A stretch of DNA of 64,000 nt from Paenarthrobacter nitroguajacolicus (lineage in GTDB: Bacteria; Actinomycetota; Actinomycetes; Actinomycetales; Micrococcaceae). Below, one piece after another: positions 1 through 8,396 of this stretch. Every line of letters begins with the position of its first letter. The first letter of the stretch is position 1. Where the stretch lies: NCBI RefSeq assembly GCF_029952445.1, contig NZ_JAQPPK010000013.1, positions 81,137 to 145,136 on the forward strand. The letters run 5' to 3'. The translations under genes and the position numbers were made by a program. Under the pieces are notes generated by a model. It searched no databases. It was not told the origin of the DNA and saw only the letters and a list, made by a program, of their open reading frames with translations.

Positions 1-200
1 GAGTAATCAAGGGCCGCAACGTCACCTCATACCACACGCTCCAGACGGACCTGAAGAATGCGGGCGCCAACTGGACGGATGAGGAAGTGGTGGTGGACCA
101 GGGCCTGGTCACCAGCCGCAACCCTGACGACCTCCCGGCCTTCAACGCCAAGGTGGTCGAGGAGATCTCCGAGGGCCAGCACGCCGGCCAGACCGCTTAG
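1..200 (+). CDS. DJ-1/PfpI family protein, C-terminal end (partial)
   Basis: An open frame enters from the left edge (first full codon at base 3) and stops with TAG at 198-200, giving 65 residues. The fragment has the C-terminal DJ-1/PfpI pattern: a Tyr-His-Thr-Leu helix, an Asn-Ala-Gly-Ala segment before a Glu-Glu-Val-Val-Val-Asp strand, and a Thr-Ser-Arg-Asn-Pro-Asp-Asp-Leu turn typical of intracellular protease/general stress protein 18-like members. The nucleophile-elbow Cys lies upstream of the window, so catalytic competence cannot be judged. Known members are glyoxalase/deglycase-like or stress proteins; the exact role here is unknown. Confidence 0.72.
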   Translation, partial: VIKGRNVTSYHTLQTDLKNAGANWTDEEVVVDQGLVTSRNPDDLPAFNAKVVEEISEGQHAGQTA

Positions 201-216
201 CGGTCACCTGGGCACT

Positions 217-273
217 AAACGCAAGTGCCGTCGTCGTACTTTCACAAGAAGTACGACGGCGGCACTTGCGTTT
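217..273. repeat. Long imperfect palindrome, possible terminator or REP-like element
   Basis: Arms at 217-241 and 249-273 are reverse complements with one mismatch (about 24 of 25 positions) around a 7-base loop. The hairpin begins 17 bases after the DJ-1 stop and ends close to a T-rich run, so it could terminate transcription. The arms are longer than usual for a simple terminator, and the internal GTCGTC repeat suggests a dispersed palindromic element. I saw no second copy in the window. Confidence 0.7.
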
Positions 274-470
274 GGCTGGTTGGTTAAGTTCGCATGGTGG
301 CCAAAACTGCCTCTGAGCAACTTCTCGCTGCCTACCTATCCCATTGGGAGCGAAACTGCCCACGCACAGTGACGGGCCATTCGCGTTGGGTGCAGGCGAA
401 TCCGGCACGTCTCGCCGGCGGGGAACCGCGGCCCGACGGCGAAAGGCTCTGTCGCTGTAACACGATCGGT

Positions 471-1160
471 TCACTCGGAAGCAGACAGGGTCCCCGGAGT
501 GATCCCTGCCCGCTGAAGGCGACGGACGCGGTCCCATTTGTTGTACTCGGCGGCTGCGTAGTAGTGCTTTTCTGTTCCGCGCGGGGCGAGGATGTGGAAG
601 CCGACAAGCTGCATGACGAACCCCATGAAGAAGCCAAGCAGCAAGATACCAATACCCCAGTCCCACCAGCGAATGAGGCCTTCCTGGTACACGGCGACGA
701 CGTACCAGATCGCCAGAGGCAAGTGTCCCAGGACCACCGCGCCGAGGCCGGGGTTGTACCAGGCCTTGAGCTTGCGATTGGTGATGATGCCGTGCACAAC
801 GAACTGCGCGGGAAAGCCCATCAGAATGGGGGCCAGCCCCAGCCAGACCTGGTCGGGGAAGAGTGCGGCGACGAAGTAGAGCACCCAGGCCATGCCGTTG
901 ATCCAGATGCTTGAGAGCTCGTTGGTGGGAAGGCGGTCGACGGGTGCTGTCGGGTTCCCCTTGCGCATGAAGACCTCGTTGAGGACCCACGGCTCGCCTC
1001 CGGGGAAGCGGTACTCCTCGAACTGATGGATGAAGATAACTGCGAGGTTGAGCACCAGTATGAGCTGGAGGGTCGGCAGGTTACCGAGCATCGCCCACAG
1101 CAATGTGGGGATCACCAGCACCCCGCCAATGTCGTACCAATGGCGCAAGAACCATCTCAT
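471..1160 (-). CDS. HXXEE domain-containing membrane protein
   Basis: A 229-residue protein with about six hydrophobic segments. Near residue 46 it has His-Gln-Phe-Glu-Glu-Tyr, matching the HXXEE signature, followed by Arg-Phe-Pro-Gly-Gly. Further polar residues within membrane segments (an Asn-Gly-Met-Ala-Trp stretch and a His-Gly-Ile-Ile-Thr-Asn stretch) fit the family. The biochemical role of HXXEE proteins is not established. The gene diverges from a TetR regulator across a 108-bp gap with a perfect palindrome, so it is probably the regulator's target. The reading frame starts with ATG and has a normal length for the family. Confidence 0.75.
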   Translation of the reverse strand: MRWFLRHWYDIGGVLVIPTLLWAMLGNLPTLQLILVLNLAVIFIHQFEEYRFPGGEPWVLNEVFMRKGNPTAPVDRLPTNELSSIWINGMAWVLYFVAALFPDQVWLGLAPILMGFPAQFVVHGIITNRKLKAWYNPGLGAVVLGHLPLAIWYVVAVYQEGLIRWWDWGIGILLLGFFMGFVMQLVGFHILAPRGTEKHYYAAAEYNKWDRVRRLQRAGITPGTLSASE

Positions 1161-1214
1161 CCTGACCTTCTTCGGAGTTTTAGAGCGGCACCCTGCCGCT
1201 ACCGCCTGATCATC

Positions 1215-1234
1215 ACATCATCAATTGATGATGT
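1215..1234. promoter_or_regulatory. 20-bp perfect palindrome, probable TetR operator
   Basis: ACATCATCAA is followed directly by its exact reverse complement. On the minus strand a TTGACA hexamer (1232-1237) overlaps the right arm, and 17 bases further on is GATGAT (1209-1214), so the palindrome fills most of the -35/-10 spacer of a promoter for the HXXEE gene. A related ATGATGAT half site lies at 1241-1248 toward tetR. Control by the adjacent TetR protein is inferred. Confidence 0.7.
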
Positions 1235-1268
1235 CAACAAATGATGATATTTGGGATAATATGGACGC

Positions 1269-1862
1269 ATGAAGAAGACCGGGATGCGCACGGGCAGACC
1301 TGTGAACGGCGGTGGCAACCGTGCGTCGATCATCGCTGCCGCGCGCCAGGAATTCGCCGCTCACGGCTACCGTGGCGCTACCCTGCGCCTGATCGCGATG
1401 CGAGCCGGCGTCGACGTCGCCCTGCTGTCGCACTACTTCGGGAACAAGGACGGGCTTTTCGCGGAGACCCTCGAGCTGCCCGAGGAGGCTCGGCGCGGCA
1501 TCGCGGCCGCACTCTCGACCGGGCCGATCGAAACGCGCGGCGAGCAGGTGACACGCTGTTATCTTGGCCTGTGGGAGGCGCCCGCCACGCGAGAGCAGAT
1601 GCTGACGCTCGCACGTTCCGGGATCAGCAACGAAGCCGCATCGACGCGCCTCCGAAATCTGCTGACTGGACCCACCGGCGACACGGCGTTCGACGGAATG
1701 CCGGCCGGAGCGCGGGCCGGAATCGCGCTGGCAATGGCCGAGCTTCTCGGCGTCGCCATTGCCCGCCACCTCTTCCACATCCAGCCCATCGCTGAACTCG
1801 AATTCGAGACCCTCGTCGCCCGCACTACGCCCAGCATTCAGCGCCATTTTGGGAGCACCTAA
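1269..1862 (+). CDS. TetR/AcrR family transcriptional regulator
   Basis: A 197-residue protein. Residues about 17-63 form the TetR DNA-binding domain (an Ile-Ile-Ala-Ala-Ala-Arg helix, Phe-Ala-Ala-His-Gly-Tyr, then Leu-Leu-Ser-His-Tyr-Phe-Gly-Asn-Lys at the recognition-helix end). The C-terminal part is a helical ligand-binding/dimer domain resembling the TetR_C_17 type, with an Arg-x-x-Leu-Leu-Thr-Gly-Pro segment. It is probably a local repressor of the divergent HXXEE gene and of itself through the palindrome at 1215-1234. The ATG start sits just downstream of a GGATAAT-like -10 at about 1254-1260. The ligand is unknown. Confidence 0.88.
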   Translation: MKKTGMRTGRPVNGGGNRASIIAAARQEFAAHGYRGATLRLIAMRAGVDVALLSHYFGNKDGLFAETLELPEEARRGIAAALSTGPIETRGEQVTRCYLGLWEAPATREQMLTLARSGISNEAASTRLRNLLTGPTGDTAFDGMPAGARAGIALAMAELLGVAIARHLFHIQPIAELEFETLVARTTPSIQRHFGST

Positions 1863-2166
1863 GAAGCCTTCAGTGGGTCAATCACTCCACCGCGACAAAG
1901 ACCGCCTTTTTCCAGACCCATACACAGTGCAGACCACCTCCGACATACAGTGCAAGCCACAAAGACAACTTCCGGAACAGTTGGGTTTGTGATTCACGAG
2001 CCCACATCCATGCTGCCTACACAATGGCCCGGCTGGTGACCGCTTGCATCCGCCCCCTGCGAAACAGGTGGCGGCACTTGCCGCGCCGTAATGTTGCGCA
2101 GGTCACACATGGCACATACGCTGGGGTGCGCTGCAGCGTGGCAGCAACCTGATGAAAGGCAGCACA

Positions 2167-2475
2167 TTGACCAGCGAGAAGCTCTCCGTAGTTGTTCGAG
2201 TCGACGTTGACGGCGAACAGATCCAGATTGCCGCAACCGGTCACGTCACCACCTCGAGCGTGCAGGGCCTCTACCCGGTGGTGCAGCGAACCAAGAGCCT
2301 TGGCGGCGGCCTGAACGTCGAAATGGACCTTTCCGAAGCCACCGTTGACACGGACGCCCTCGGCGAGCTTCAGGTCTACGCTGAACTCTTCGAAGTTCCC
2401 GTGCGCTTGAACACTGAGCTGAGCAATGTCACTGAACTGCCGTCCCGTCGTCGCCCGGCAACGGCCGCGGCCTAA
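2167..2475 (+). CDS. Small STAS-like protein, function unknown
   Basis: About 102 residues from a TTG start at 2167; AAAGG lies 7 bases upstream. An in-frame ATG at 2152 lacks a ribosome site and would add five residues. The alternation of beta strands, a Gly-His-Val-Thr-Thr turn, and a Met-Asp-Leu-Ser-x-Ala-x-Val-Asp-Thr-Asp-Ala-Leu segment resembles STAS/anti-anti-sigma folds, where a Ser or Thr in the Asp-Leu-Ser region may be phosphorylated. No kinase partner is adjacent, so the assignment rests on pattern only. The Arg/Pro/Ala tail looks unstructured. The 289-304 bases upstream (from 1863) show no further gene. Confidence 0.5.
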   Translation: MTSEKLSVVVRVDVDGEQIQIAATGHVTTSSVQGLYPVVQRTKSLGGGLNVEMDLSEATVDTDALGELQVYAELFEVPVRLNTELSNVTELPSRRRPATAAA

Positions 2476-2484
2476 AGGAGAACC

Positions 2485-3036
2485 ATGCGCAAGGTAACCG
2501 CCGGACTGTTCCACTCCGTGGATGGCGTGGTCCAGGACCCGTTCAAGTTCCAGTTCGACAGCTTCGACGAGGACCTGGGCAAGGGCTTGACCAAGATGAT
2601 CAACTCTGTGGACACGGTGGTTTTGGGCCGGGTCAGCTACCAGGAGTGGGCCGGCTACTGGCCGAACGCCACGCAGGACGATGATTTTGCGGCCTTCATC
2701 AATCCAGTGGAGAAGTTCGTCGCCTCCCGCACGTTGTCCGAGCCCTTGGAGTGGGAGAACTCGCACCTGATCAACGGTCCGCTGGAGGATTTCATCACGG
2801 ATCTCAAGAACAGGGACGGCGGCGAAATCGCGGTATGCGGCAGCATCTCGGTGGTTCGCCAACTCCTGTTCGCGGGCATCCTGGATGAGCTGACCCTTAT
2901 GACCCACCCCGTAGTGGCGGGCACCGGTCGGCGCCTTTTCGAGGACGGAGATCCCCAGAACAGGCTGGTACTGGAGGACCAATACGCCACCAGCAAGGGC
3001 AACGTTGTGAGCACTTACAGCCTACGGAAAGACTGA
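2485..3036 (+). CDS. Dihydrofolate reductase family protein (RibD C-terminal fold)
   Basis: A 183-residue protein with AAAGGAG directly upstream of the ATG, 9 bases after the previous stop, so probably co-transcribed with it. It starts with Arg-Lys-Val-Thr-Ala-Gly-Leu-Phe-His-Ser-Val-Asp-Gly, the typical opening of RibD_C/DHFR-like proteins in actinobacteria, then Asp-Thr-Val-Val-Leu-Gly-Arg-Val-Ser-Tyr, and a Gly-Ser-Ile-Ser-Val-Val-Arg-Gln-Leu nucleotide-binding segment. Such proteins probably reduce a pterin- or flavin-precursor-like substrate with NADPH. They are not the housekeeping folA, and the substrate is unknown. Confidence 0.85.
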   Translation: MRKVTAGLFHSVDGVVQDPFKFQFDSFDEDLGKGLTKMINSVDTVVLGRVSYQEWAGYWPNATQDDDFAAFINPVEKFVASRTLSEPLEWENSHLINGPLEDFITDLKNRDGGEIAVCGSISVVRQLLFAGILDELTLMTHPVVAGTGRRLFEDGDPQNRLVLEDQYATSKGNVVSTYSLRKD

Positions 3037-3408
3037 AAAGCCCGACGGCGGGACTTACCTCAGTCCCACGAGCTGCCCACCCTTTTGACGTGGGTGCGTG
3101 TGGCCGGCTCGAGGGGGGGTCTGCTTTCGGGCCGGCCACACTGTCCGCTCGGGCAAGCGGACGTGCGCACCACCAGGCCGCCGACAAACAGCGGCCCTGG
3201 TTGTTGCGCCGTGACCGGCCGAGGAGGGGGTCTCAACACCTCGTAGGCCATGGCTGCTGTTCTACATCCGAAATGCGCTCTGCAGCCTGTCACTACTTAG
3301 TAGTGGCGCCACCCCGAAGAACGTGTCATGGTCCAGGTCACTTTCTTTGAAATTTTTCCTGGAGGGCCGCACAACCGCCCGCCAGGGCAAGCGGCCCAGC
3401 CTGGGATG
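3037..3408. other. Intergenic 372 bp, no gene recognised
   Basis: Lies between the convergent DHFR-family and YdeI-like genes. Both strands lack a plausible coding frame with a ribosome site and protein-like composition. It holds a short palindrome, CACTACTTAGTAGTG (3291-3305), and G/C-rich patches, but no convincing terminator with a T-run. Confidence 0.5.
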
Positions 3409-3852
3409 CTACTTTTTCCCGGCCTTCAGGTCAGAAACAACCTTTGCAATGCGTCGCGCACGGGTTTCCTCGGTCTTGGCGTCCCCGATCGGCTCAACGT
3501 ACCGCCGCTGGGCGCTGTAGTTGAGCGTCCCGTAAAAGGTTTTCGCCTCGGGCTCGGCGTCCAGTGCCGCCGCGAGATCAGCGGGAACTTCCACGACGCG
3601 CGGCTGCGTGTCCACCTCCAGGCCCACCTCCAAGGTGTCACCTGCGGCAGCGCCGGTCAGTTCCCTGTTCGCCGCACTAACGCCCACCATGTATTTCCCG
3701 CCCATCACGGCGATGCTGCTGCGGTAGCTTTGGCCGTTGATGGTCACAACTACGGGAGGCTTCTTCCCTGCCCCCAGCGCGTCCACCACGTCGGAGGGAA
3801 CTTCGATGCCGGCCTTGTTGCCATCGCCCACGATGGTGGTTGTGAATTTCAT
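3409..3852 (-). CDS. DUF1905 / YdeI (OmdA-like) family protein
   Basis: A 147-residue protein. The N-terminal ~90 residues match DUF1905: Met-Lys-Phe-Thr-Thr-Thr-Ile, an Ile-Glu-Val-Pro strand, a Val-Val-Asp-Ala-Leu-Gly helix, a Lys-Pro-Pro-Val-Val-Val-Thr-Ile-Asn-Gly turn, and Arg-Ser-Ser-Ile-Ala-Val-Met-Gly-Gly. The C-terminal ~50 residues match the YdeI/OmdA bacteriocin-resistance-like module, ending in Lys-Thr-Glu-Glu-Thr-Arg-Ala-Arg-Arg-Ile. These proteins are widespread in soil actinobacteria and their function is unproven. The ATG start at 3852 is the only good one. Confidence 0.82.
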   Translation of the reverse strand: MKFTTTIVGDGNKAGIEVPSDVVDALGAGKKPPVVVTINGQSYRSSIAVMGGKYMVGVSAANRELTGAAAGDTLEVGLEVDTQPRVVEVPADLAAALDAEPEAKTFYGTLNYSAQRRYVEPIGDAKTEETRARRIAKVVSDLKAGKK

Positions 3853-3946
3853 GACCCAAGTATGCCGTCACGCACCAGTAGACGCACCCTGCCAGTCGTA
3901 CTAGGTTTCACATAACGCCCGGAACGCCAACCCAAGGAGCGAGACC

Positions 3947-4198
3947 ATGGACGAGCAGGATCTTCTGGAACGAATCCAGGCATTGGTGGAGGAGGAGCAC
4001 CGACTCCGCGACACATCTACCGGGGAGGGAAACCCTTCGGGCAGCGACGACAGCCGCGCACGCCTGGCCCACCTCGAAGCGCAACTGGACCAGTGTTGGG
4101 ATTTGTTGCGCCAGCGACGCGCGAAAAAGGACGCCGGTGAGAACCCCAACGAGGCCGAGGCCCGTCCCATCAGCGAGGTTGAGGGCTACAGGCAGTAG
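3947..4198 (+). CDS. DUF2630 family protein
   Basis: An 83-residue acidic, mostly helical protein that opens Met-Asp-Glu-Gln-Asp-Leu-Leu-Glu-Arg-Ile-Gln-Ala-Leu-Val-Glu-Glu-Glu-His. It contains a His-Leu-Glu-Ala-Gln-Leu-Asp-Gln-Cys-Trp-Asp-Leu-Leu-Arg-Gln-Arg core, the hallmark of DUF2630 (small actinobacterial proteins of unknown function, probably coiled-coil). AAGGAGCGAG lies upstream of the ATG. The gene stands alone on the plus strand and ends 29 bases before a convergent glycerate kinase. Confidence 0.82.
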   Translation: MDEQDLLERIQALVEEEHRLRDTSTGEGNPSGSDDSRARLAHLEAQLDQCWDLLRQRRAKKDAGENPNEAEARPISEVEGYRQ

Positions 4199-4227
4199 CC
4201 TCCCCCGGAAGATCCGGAACGGAGAAG

Positions 4228-5370
4228 CTACGCGCCCTCGAGCACCTGGCTCGTAGCCCAGGCCAAGTACTTCGCGGCGTTGGCCACGGCATCGGCCACA
4301 TCGGGAACCCCGTCCTTGCGCTGCGCGACGTCCAACAACTGTGCCGCGGCCACGATCCCGTGTTTGGCCAGGTCTTCCGGTGTCACGGTGATGCGTCCTG
4401 CCACCGCGATCACGGGAATGCCGTGCACACTCGCGGCGTCCGCCAGTGCGATGGGCGCCTTCCCGGTGAGCGACTGCTCGTCCATGGACCCTTCGCCAGT
4501 GATCACCAGGTCAGCCTCACCCAGGTGCTCGGCGAGTCCCGTCAGCCCCGCAACCAACGCGAAGCCGCCTTCCAGCGCGGCATCGGTGAAGGCAAGGAAC
4601 GACGCCGGGAAACCGCCGGCCGCTCCAGCCCCCGGAACGTTGACATCACGGCCGGTCGCTTCCCGAAGGAGCGATGCCCAGTTGCGGAGACCGGCGTCGA
4701 GCTTTTCAACGGCGTCCTCGTCAGCGCCCTTCTGCGGACCGAAAACGTGCGCAGCGCCGTCGGCCCCGTACAGCGGGTTTTGGACGTCGACGGCGATGCG
4801 GAACTTCACGGCCGAAAGCCGCGGATCCAGCTCTGAAACATCCAAAGACACGACGTCGGCCAGGGAACCTCCGCCCAACGGCACCACGTTGCCTGCCACA
4901 TCGAGGGGCTTGAGCCCCAGCGCGCGCAAGGCGCCGCTGCCTCCGTCGGACATTGCCGAGCCGCCCACACCGAGGATGATTTCGGTGGCTCCAGCGTCAA
5001 GGGCGGCCGCTATGAGCTGCCCGCACCCGTAGCTGTGGGCGCGCAGTGAGTTCTCCGGAGTGGGCTCCATGTGAGCCAGCCCCGACGCCATGGCCGTCTC
5101 AATGACCACGGTGGCCCCACCGAAGGAGTCCTTCCGGATGGCCCAGGAGGCACCCACCGGCTTGAGAATTGGACCAACCACGGCATTGTTCCGCTCCTCG
5201 TAGCCCGCAGCAATGGCCGCATCCAGCGTGCCTTCGCCGCCGTCGGCCACAGGGAACTGCGTGGTTACGGCATCCGGATAGACGCGAAGAGCGCCCTCGG
5301 CCATGGCTGACGCGGCCTCGGCGGCTGTCAGGGATCCCTTGAACTTGTCCGGGGCGATGAGGATACGCAT
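4228..5370 (-). CDS. Glycerate kinase (GlxK/GarK type)
   Basis: A 380-residue protein with the family opening Met-Arg-Ile-Leu-Ile-Ala-Pro-Asp-Lys-Phe-Lys-Gly-Ser-Leu-Thr. It also has a Pro-Val-Ala-Asp-Gly-Gly-Glu-Gly-Thr segment (residues about 42-50), Gly-Val-Gly-Gly-Ser-Ala-Met-Ser-Asp-Gly-Gly (about 135-145), and Val-Ile-Thr-Gly-Glu-Gly-Ser-Met-Asp near residue 285, all characteristic of type-2 glycerate 2-kinases. It phosphorylates D-glycerate with ATP, feeding glyoxylate- or sugar-acid-derived carbon into glycolysis. Length is typical. The next gene upstream on the same strand is a 2-hydroxyacid dehydrogenase, a functionally sensible neighbour about 65 bp away. Confidence 0.93.
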   Translation of the reverse strand: MRILIAPDKFKGSLTAAEAASAMAEGALRVYPDAVTTQFPVADGGEGTLDAAIAAGYEERNNAVVGPILKPVGASWAIRKDSFGGATVVIETAMASGLAHMEPTPENSLRAHSYGCGQLIAAALDAGATEIILGVGGSAMSDGGSGALRALGLKPLDVAGNVVPLGGGSLADVVSLDVSELDPRLSAVKFRIAVDVQNPLYGADGAAHVFGPQKGADEDAVEKLDAGLRNWASLLREATGRDVNVPGAGAAGGFPASFLAFTDAALEGGFALVAGLTGLAEHLGEADLVITGEGSMDEQSLTGKAPIALADAASVHGIPVIAVAGRITVTPEDLAKHGIVAAAQLLDVAQRKDGVPDVADAVANAAKYLAWATSQVLEGA

Positions 5371-5435
5371 GGGTCCATCTTGCCAGCTTTCCCGGGAAAG
5401 CGCTTGCCGACGCGTAACTTAGGGGCAGTCAGCTT

Positions 5436-6398
5436 TCAGCCGTTCAAGACCCGCACAGGCTCTCCGGCCAACCACGCCTTTACGTCCTCGAACGCCTCGC
5501 CGTAGAACTTCCGGTAGCTCTCATGCGTCACATAGCCGACGTGCGGGGTGAGGACAGTCCGCGGGGAATGCAGCAGTGCATGCCCGGCGGGGAGCGGCTC
5601 TTCGTCAAAGACATCCAGGGCCGCACCGCGGATCCAGCCCTCCTCCAGGGCGCGGATCAACGCGGCCTCGTCAACCAACGGTCCACGGGCAGTGTTGACC
5701 AATAGCCCGTCGGGTCCCAGAAGCCGCAGTTCCTCCGAACCCACAATGCCCTCGGTTCGTTCGGAAAGCCGCAGGTGCAGCGTCACGATATCCGCCTCGC
5801 TGAACAGCTCCTCTTTACCCACCAAACGGGCACCCGCGGCCCGGGCTGCATCGGCAGTGAGGTTCTGGCTCCAGGCCAGAACGTCCATGCCGAACGCCTT
5901 GGCGTACCCGGCGATGCGCTTGCCAATCCTGCCGAGACCAACGATTCCGAGCGTTTTGCCTTCAAGTTCAAACCCGACGCCGGTCTGCCATTCGCCCGCG
6001 CGCAATGAGTTCTCCTCCACAGGCAGGTTCCGCGCGAAGGCCAGCAACAGGGCCCAGGTCAGCTCCGGTGCCGCGGCCGGCGACCCGCCGGTCCCGCACA
6101 CCACGATTCCCCGATCCGACGCCGCCTCAAGATCGATCGCGGCATTGGCCATGCCGGTGGTCACCAGCAGCTTCAGGTTGGGCAAGGAATCCAGGACACT
6201 CTGCGGAAACCGGGTTCTCTCGCGCATCGCCACAATGGCGTCGAACGGCGCCAACGCGGCCACGGCCTGCTCCTCCGAGACGAAAGGCGCGCTGAAGACG
6301 CTGACCTTTATGCCGTCGTCGAGCAGCGAATCCCACGGGGCGTAGTCCCCGGCGACTTGCTGGTAATCATCAAGAATGGCTAAACGGTACTCGGTCAC
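5436..6398 (-). CDS. D-2-hydroxyacid dehydrogenase family protein
   Basis: A 320-residue protein from GTG at 6398, chosen because GAGGAGAT precedes it. Upstream in-frame ATGs add a poorly conserved leader. The NAD-binding Rossmann loop Gly-Leu-Gly-Arg-Ile-Gly is present, and the catalytic triad is visible as Arg in Asn-Thr-Ala-Arg-Gly-Pro, Glu in Phe-Asp-Glu-Glu-Pro-Leu, and His in Thr-Pro-His-Val-Gly-Tyr. The family reduces 2-keto acids (glyoxylate, hydroxypyruvate, phosphoglycerate and others). The glycerate kinase downstream makes a hydroxypyruvate/glyoxylate-type substrate plausible but not certain. Confidence 0.9.
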   Translation of the reverse strand: MTEYRLAILDDYQQVAGDYAPWDSLLDDGIKVSVFSAPFVSEEQAVAALAPFDAIVAMRERTRFPQSVLDSLPNLKLLVTTGMANAAIDLEAASDRGIVVCGTGGSPAAAPELTWALLLAFARNLPVEENSLRAGEWQTGVGFELEGKTLGIVGLGRIGKRIAGYAKAFGMDVLAWSQNLTADAARAAGARLVGKEELFSEADIVTLHLRLSERTEGIVGSEELRLLGPDGLLVNTARGPLVDEAALIRALEEGWIRGAALDVFDEEPLPAGHALLHSPRTVLTPHVGYVTHESYRKFYGEAFEDVKAWLAGEPVRVLNG

Positions 6399-6561
6399 GG
6401 GAATCTCCTCAGCTCGCATGCTGGACGCCTGGATCCAGCCTCTCACGTCAGCCTCTTTGATGGACGGCGCCGTGTAGCCCTCGCATTAGCAAGCCAAAGA
6501 TTCTAACGTTGTAAAGGACAAGCCGTTCCACCTCCGCCGTTCCACCTCCGAAGGAGAGACC

Positions 6562-8385
6562 TTGACCGATTCAGTGATCCCCAAGCCGGAACACCCCCGC
6601 CCGCAACTTGTCCGCGACAAGTGGATGAACCTCAACGGCACCTGGGGTTTTGAGATCGACGCCGGTGATTCCGGTTGGGAGCGCGGGCTCGCCACCCGTG
6701 AACTGAACAGGAAGATCCTGGTGCCCTTCGCGCCGGAATCGACCCTTTCGGGTGTTGAGCACGTGGATTTCATGGAAGCGGTTTGGTACCGCAGGACGGT
6801 AACCATCCCGGAGGACTGGGCCGGACACAACGTGCTGCTCCATTTCGGAGCCGTGGATCACGACGCCACGATCTGGGTCAACGGCGTCGAGGTTGCCCGG
6901 CATCGGGGTGGGTTCACGCCTTTCACCGCGGATTTGGGCGGAGTGGTGGAGCCCGGCGCCGACGCTGTGGTTGTTGTCCGGGCACGGGATTCACGGCACG
7001 AAATGCAGGCCCGCGGCAAGCAGGCAACCTGGTACAACAACACGCATTGCCAGTACACGCGCACAACCGGGATCTGGCAGACAGTATGGCTGGAAGCGGT
7101 CCCTGACGTCCATATCAAGCGCCTCCGCGTGACTCCCAACCTTGCTGATTCCAGCCTGACCGTCGAGATTCCGCTGTCCCGCAACCACCAGGGCCACACA
7201 GTGGCTGCAACCCTTCGCGCCGGAACGGATTCAGTCGCCGAAGCGAAAGTGCGTGCAGACCTCGATCTGGCCCCGTCACTTCGTTTGGTAATACCGGCAG
7301 AAAAGCTCCGGCCATGGTCTCCCGAGGACCCATTCCTCTACGACCTGGACGTGGCCATCAAAGACGCCAGCGGTGACACTGTGGACGAAGTGAGCAGCTA
7401 CGCCGCGATCCGCTCCGTGGCCTTGGACGGCAAAGTCGTCCGCATCAACGGCGAGGCCGTCTTCCAGCGGCTCGTCCTTGACCAGGGCTACTGGCCCGAA
7501 TCCCTCATGACCTCCCCGGACGACGGCGCCCTGGTCAAGGACATCGAGCTGTCCATGGCTGCTGGCTTCAACGGCGCCCGGCTGCACCAGAAGGTCTTCG
7601 AGGAGCGCTTCCTGTTCCATGCAGACCGGCTCGGCTACCTCGTATGGGGCGAGTTCGGGGACTGGGGTGTCTCCGGCGGCGGCACCATCGGCCATAACCA
7701 GAAGCCCACCGCCAGCTTCGTCGCCCAATGGCTGGAAGTCCTCCAGCGCGACTACAACCACCCCAGCATCATCGGCTGGTGCCCGCTCAATGAAACCCAC
7801 CAGCACCTCCACGACCGAATCACGGTGCTGGACGATGTCACCCAGGCCATGTTCCTTGCCACCAAGCTCGCTGATCCCACGCGTCCAGTGATCGACGCCT
7901 CGGGCTACTCGCACAGGGTCAGGGAAACGGACATCTATGATTCCCACTCCTACGAGCAGGACCCTGACAAGTTCCGGCTGGAACAGGAAGGCCTCGCCGA
8001 AGGTAAACCGTTCCTCAACCGCGCACACGATGGCGTGGACTACTCCGTCCCCTACAACGGCCAGCCCTTCTTCGTCTCGGAGTTTGGCGGGATCTGGTGG
8101 AACGAGGCCGAGGCCAAGCAGGCAGCGGAAGCCGCAGGCGCCGACGTCGAAAGCTCCTGGGGCTATGGCCAGCGGGTGGCGACTGAGGAAGAGTTCTACG
8201 AGCGGTTCGAGGGCCTCTGCAACGTCCTGTTGGATAACCCGGACATGTTCGGCTATTGCTACACGCAGCTGACGGACGTGTTCCAGGAGAAGAACGGCAT
8301 CTTCACCTTCGACCGCGGCGAGAAGTTCGACCTTGGGAGGATCCGGGCCATCCAGCAGCGCCAGGCCGCCATAGAACGCGGCTAA
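6562..8385 (+). CDS. Glycoside hydrolase family 2 protein (beta-galactosidase/beta-glucuronidase-like)
   Basis: A 607-residue protein from a TTG start with AAGGAGAG about 6 bases upstream. The N-terminal sugar-binding/jelly-roll domain (residues about 10-180, with Trp-Tyr-Arg-Arg-Thr-Val and Trp-Val-Asn-Gly-Val-Glu-Val-Ala motifs) precedes an Ig-like domain and a TIM barrel. The barrel holds Asn-Gly-Ala-Arg-Leu-His-Gln-Lys, the acid/base Glu in Pro-Leu-Asn-Glu-Thr, and the nucleophile Glu in Ser-Glu-Phe-Gly-Gly. No signal peptide is seen, so it probably acts in the cytoplasm on imported oligosaccharides. Which sugar it removes cannot be told. It diverges from the hydroxyacid dehydrogenase. 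Confidence 0.9.
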   Translation: MTDSVIPKPEHPRPQLVRDKWMNLNGTWGFEIDAGDSGWERGLATRELNRKILVPFAPESTLSGVEHVDFMEAVWYRRTVTIPEDWAGHNVLLHFGAVDHDATIWVNGVEVARHRGGFTPFTADLGGVVEPGADAVVVVRARDSRHEMQARGKQATWYNNTHCQYTRTTGIWQTVWLEAVPDVHIKRLRVTPNLADSSLTVEIPLSRNHQGHTVAATLRAGTDSVAEAKVRADLDLAPSLRLVIPAEKLRPWSPEDPFLYDLDVAIKDASGDTVDEVSSYAAIRSVALDGKVVRINGEAVFQRLVLDQGYWPESLMTSPDDGALVKDIELSMAAGFNGARLHQKVFEERFLFHADRLGYLVWGEFGDWGVSGGGTIGHNQKPTASFVAQWLEVLQRDYNHPSIIGWCPLNETHQHLHDRITVLDDVTQAMFLATKLADPTRPVIDASGYSHRVRETDIYDSHSYEQDPDKFRLEQEGLAEGKPFLNRAHDGVDYSVPYNGQPFFVSEFGGIWWNEAEAKQAAEAAGADVESSWGYGQRVATEEEFYERFEGLCNVLLDNPDMFGYCYTQLTDVFQEKNGIFTFDRGEKFDLGRIRAIQQRQAAIERG

Positions 8386-8396
8386 GTCCCGCCGAG

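Noticed and set aside
142..990. Long minus-strand frame across the palindrome and the HXXEE gene
   Set aside because: It overlaps the well-supported HXXEE gene in another frame and has Arg/Pro/Ser-rich shadow composition.
3285..3310. Short palindrome CACTACTTAGTAGTG as an operator or attachment site
   Set aside because: Isolated, far from any promoter-like hexamers, and no partner copy or integrase gene is present.
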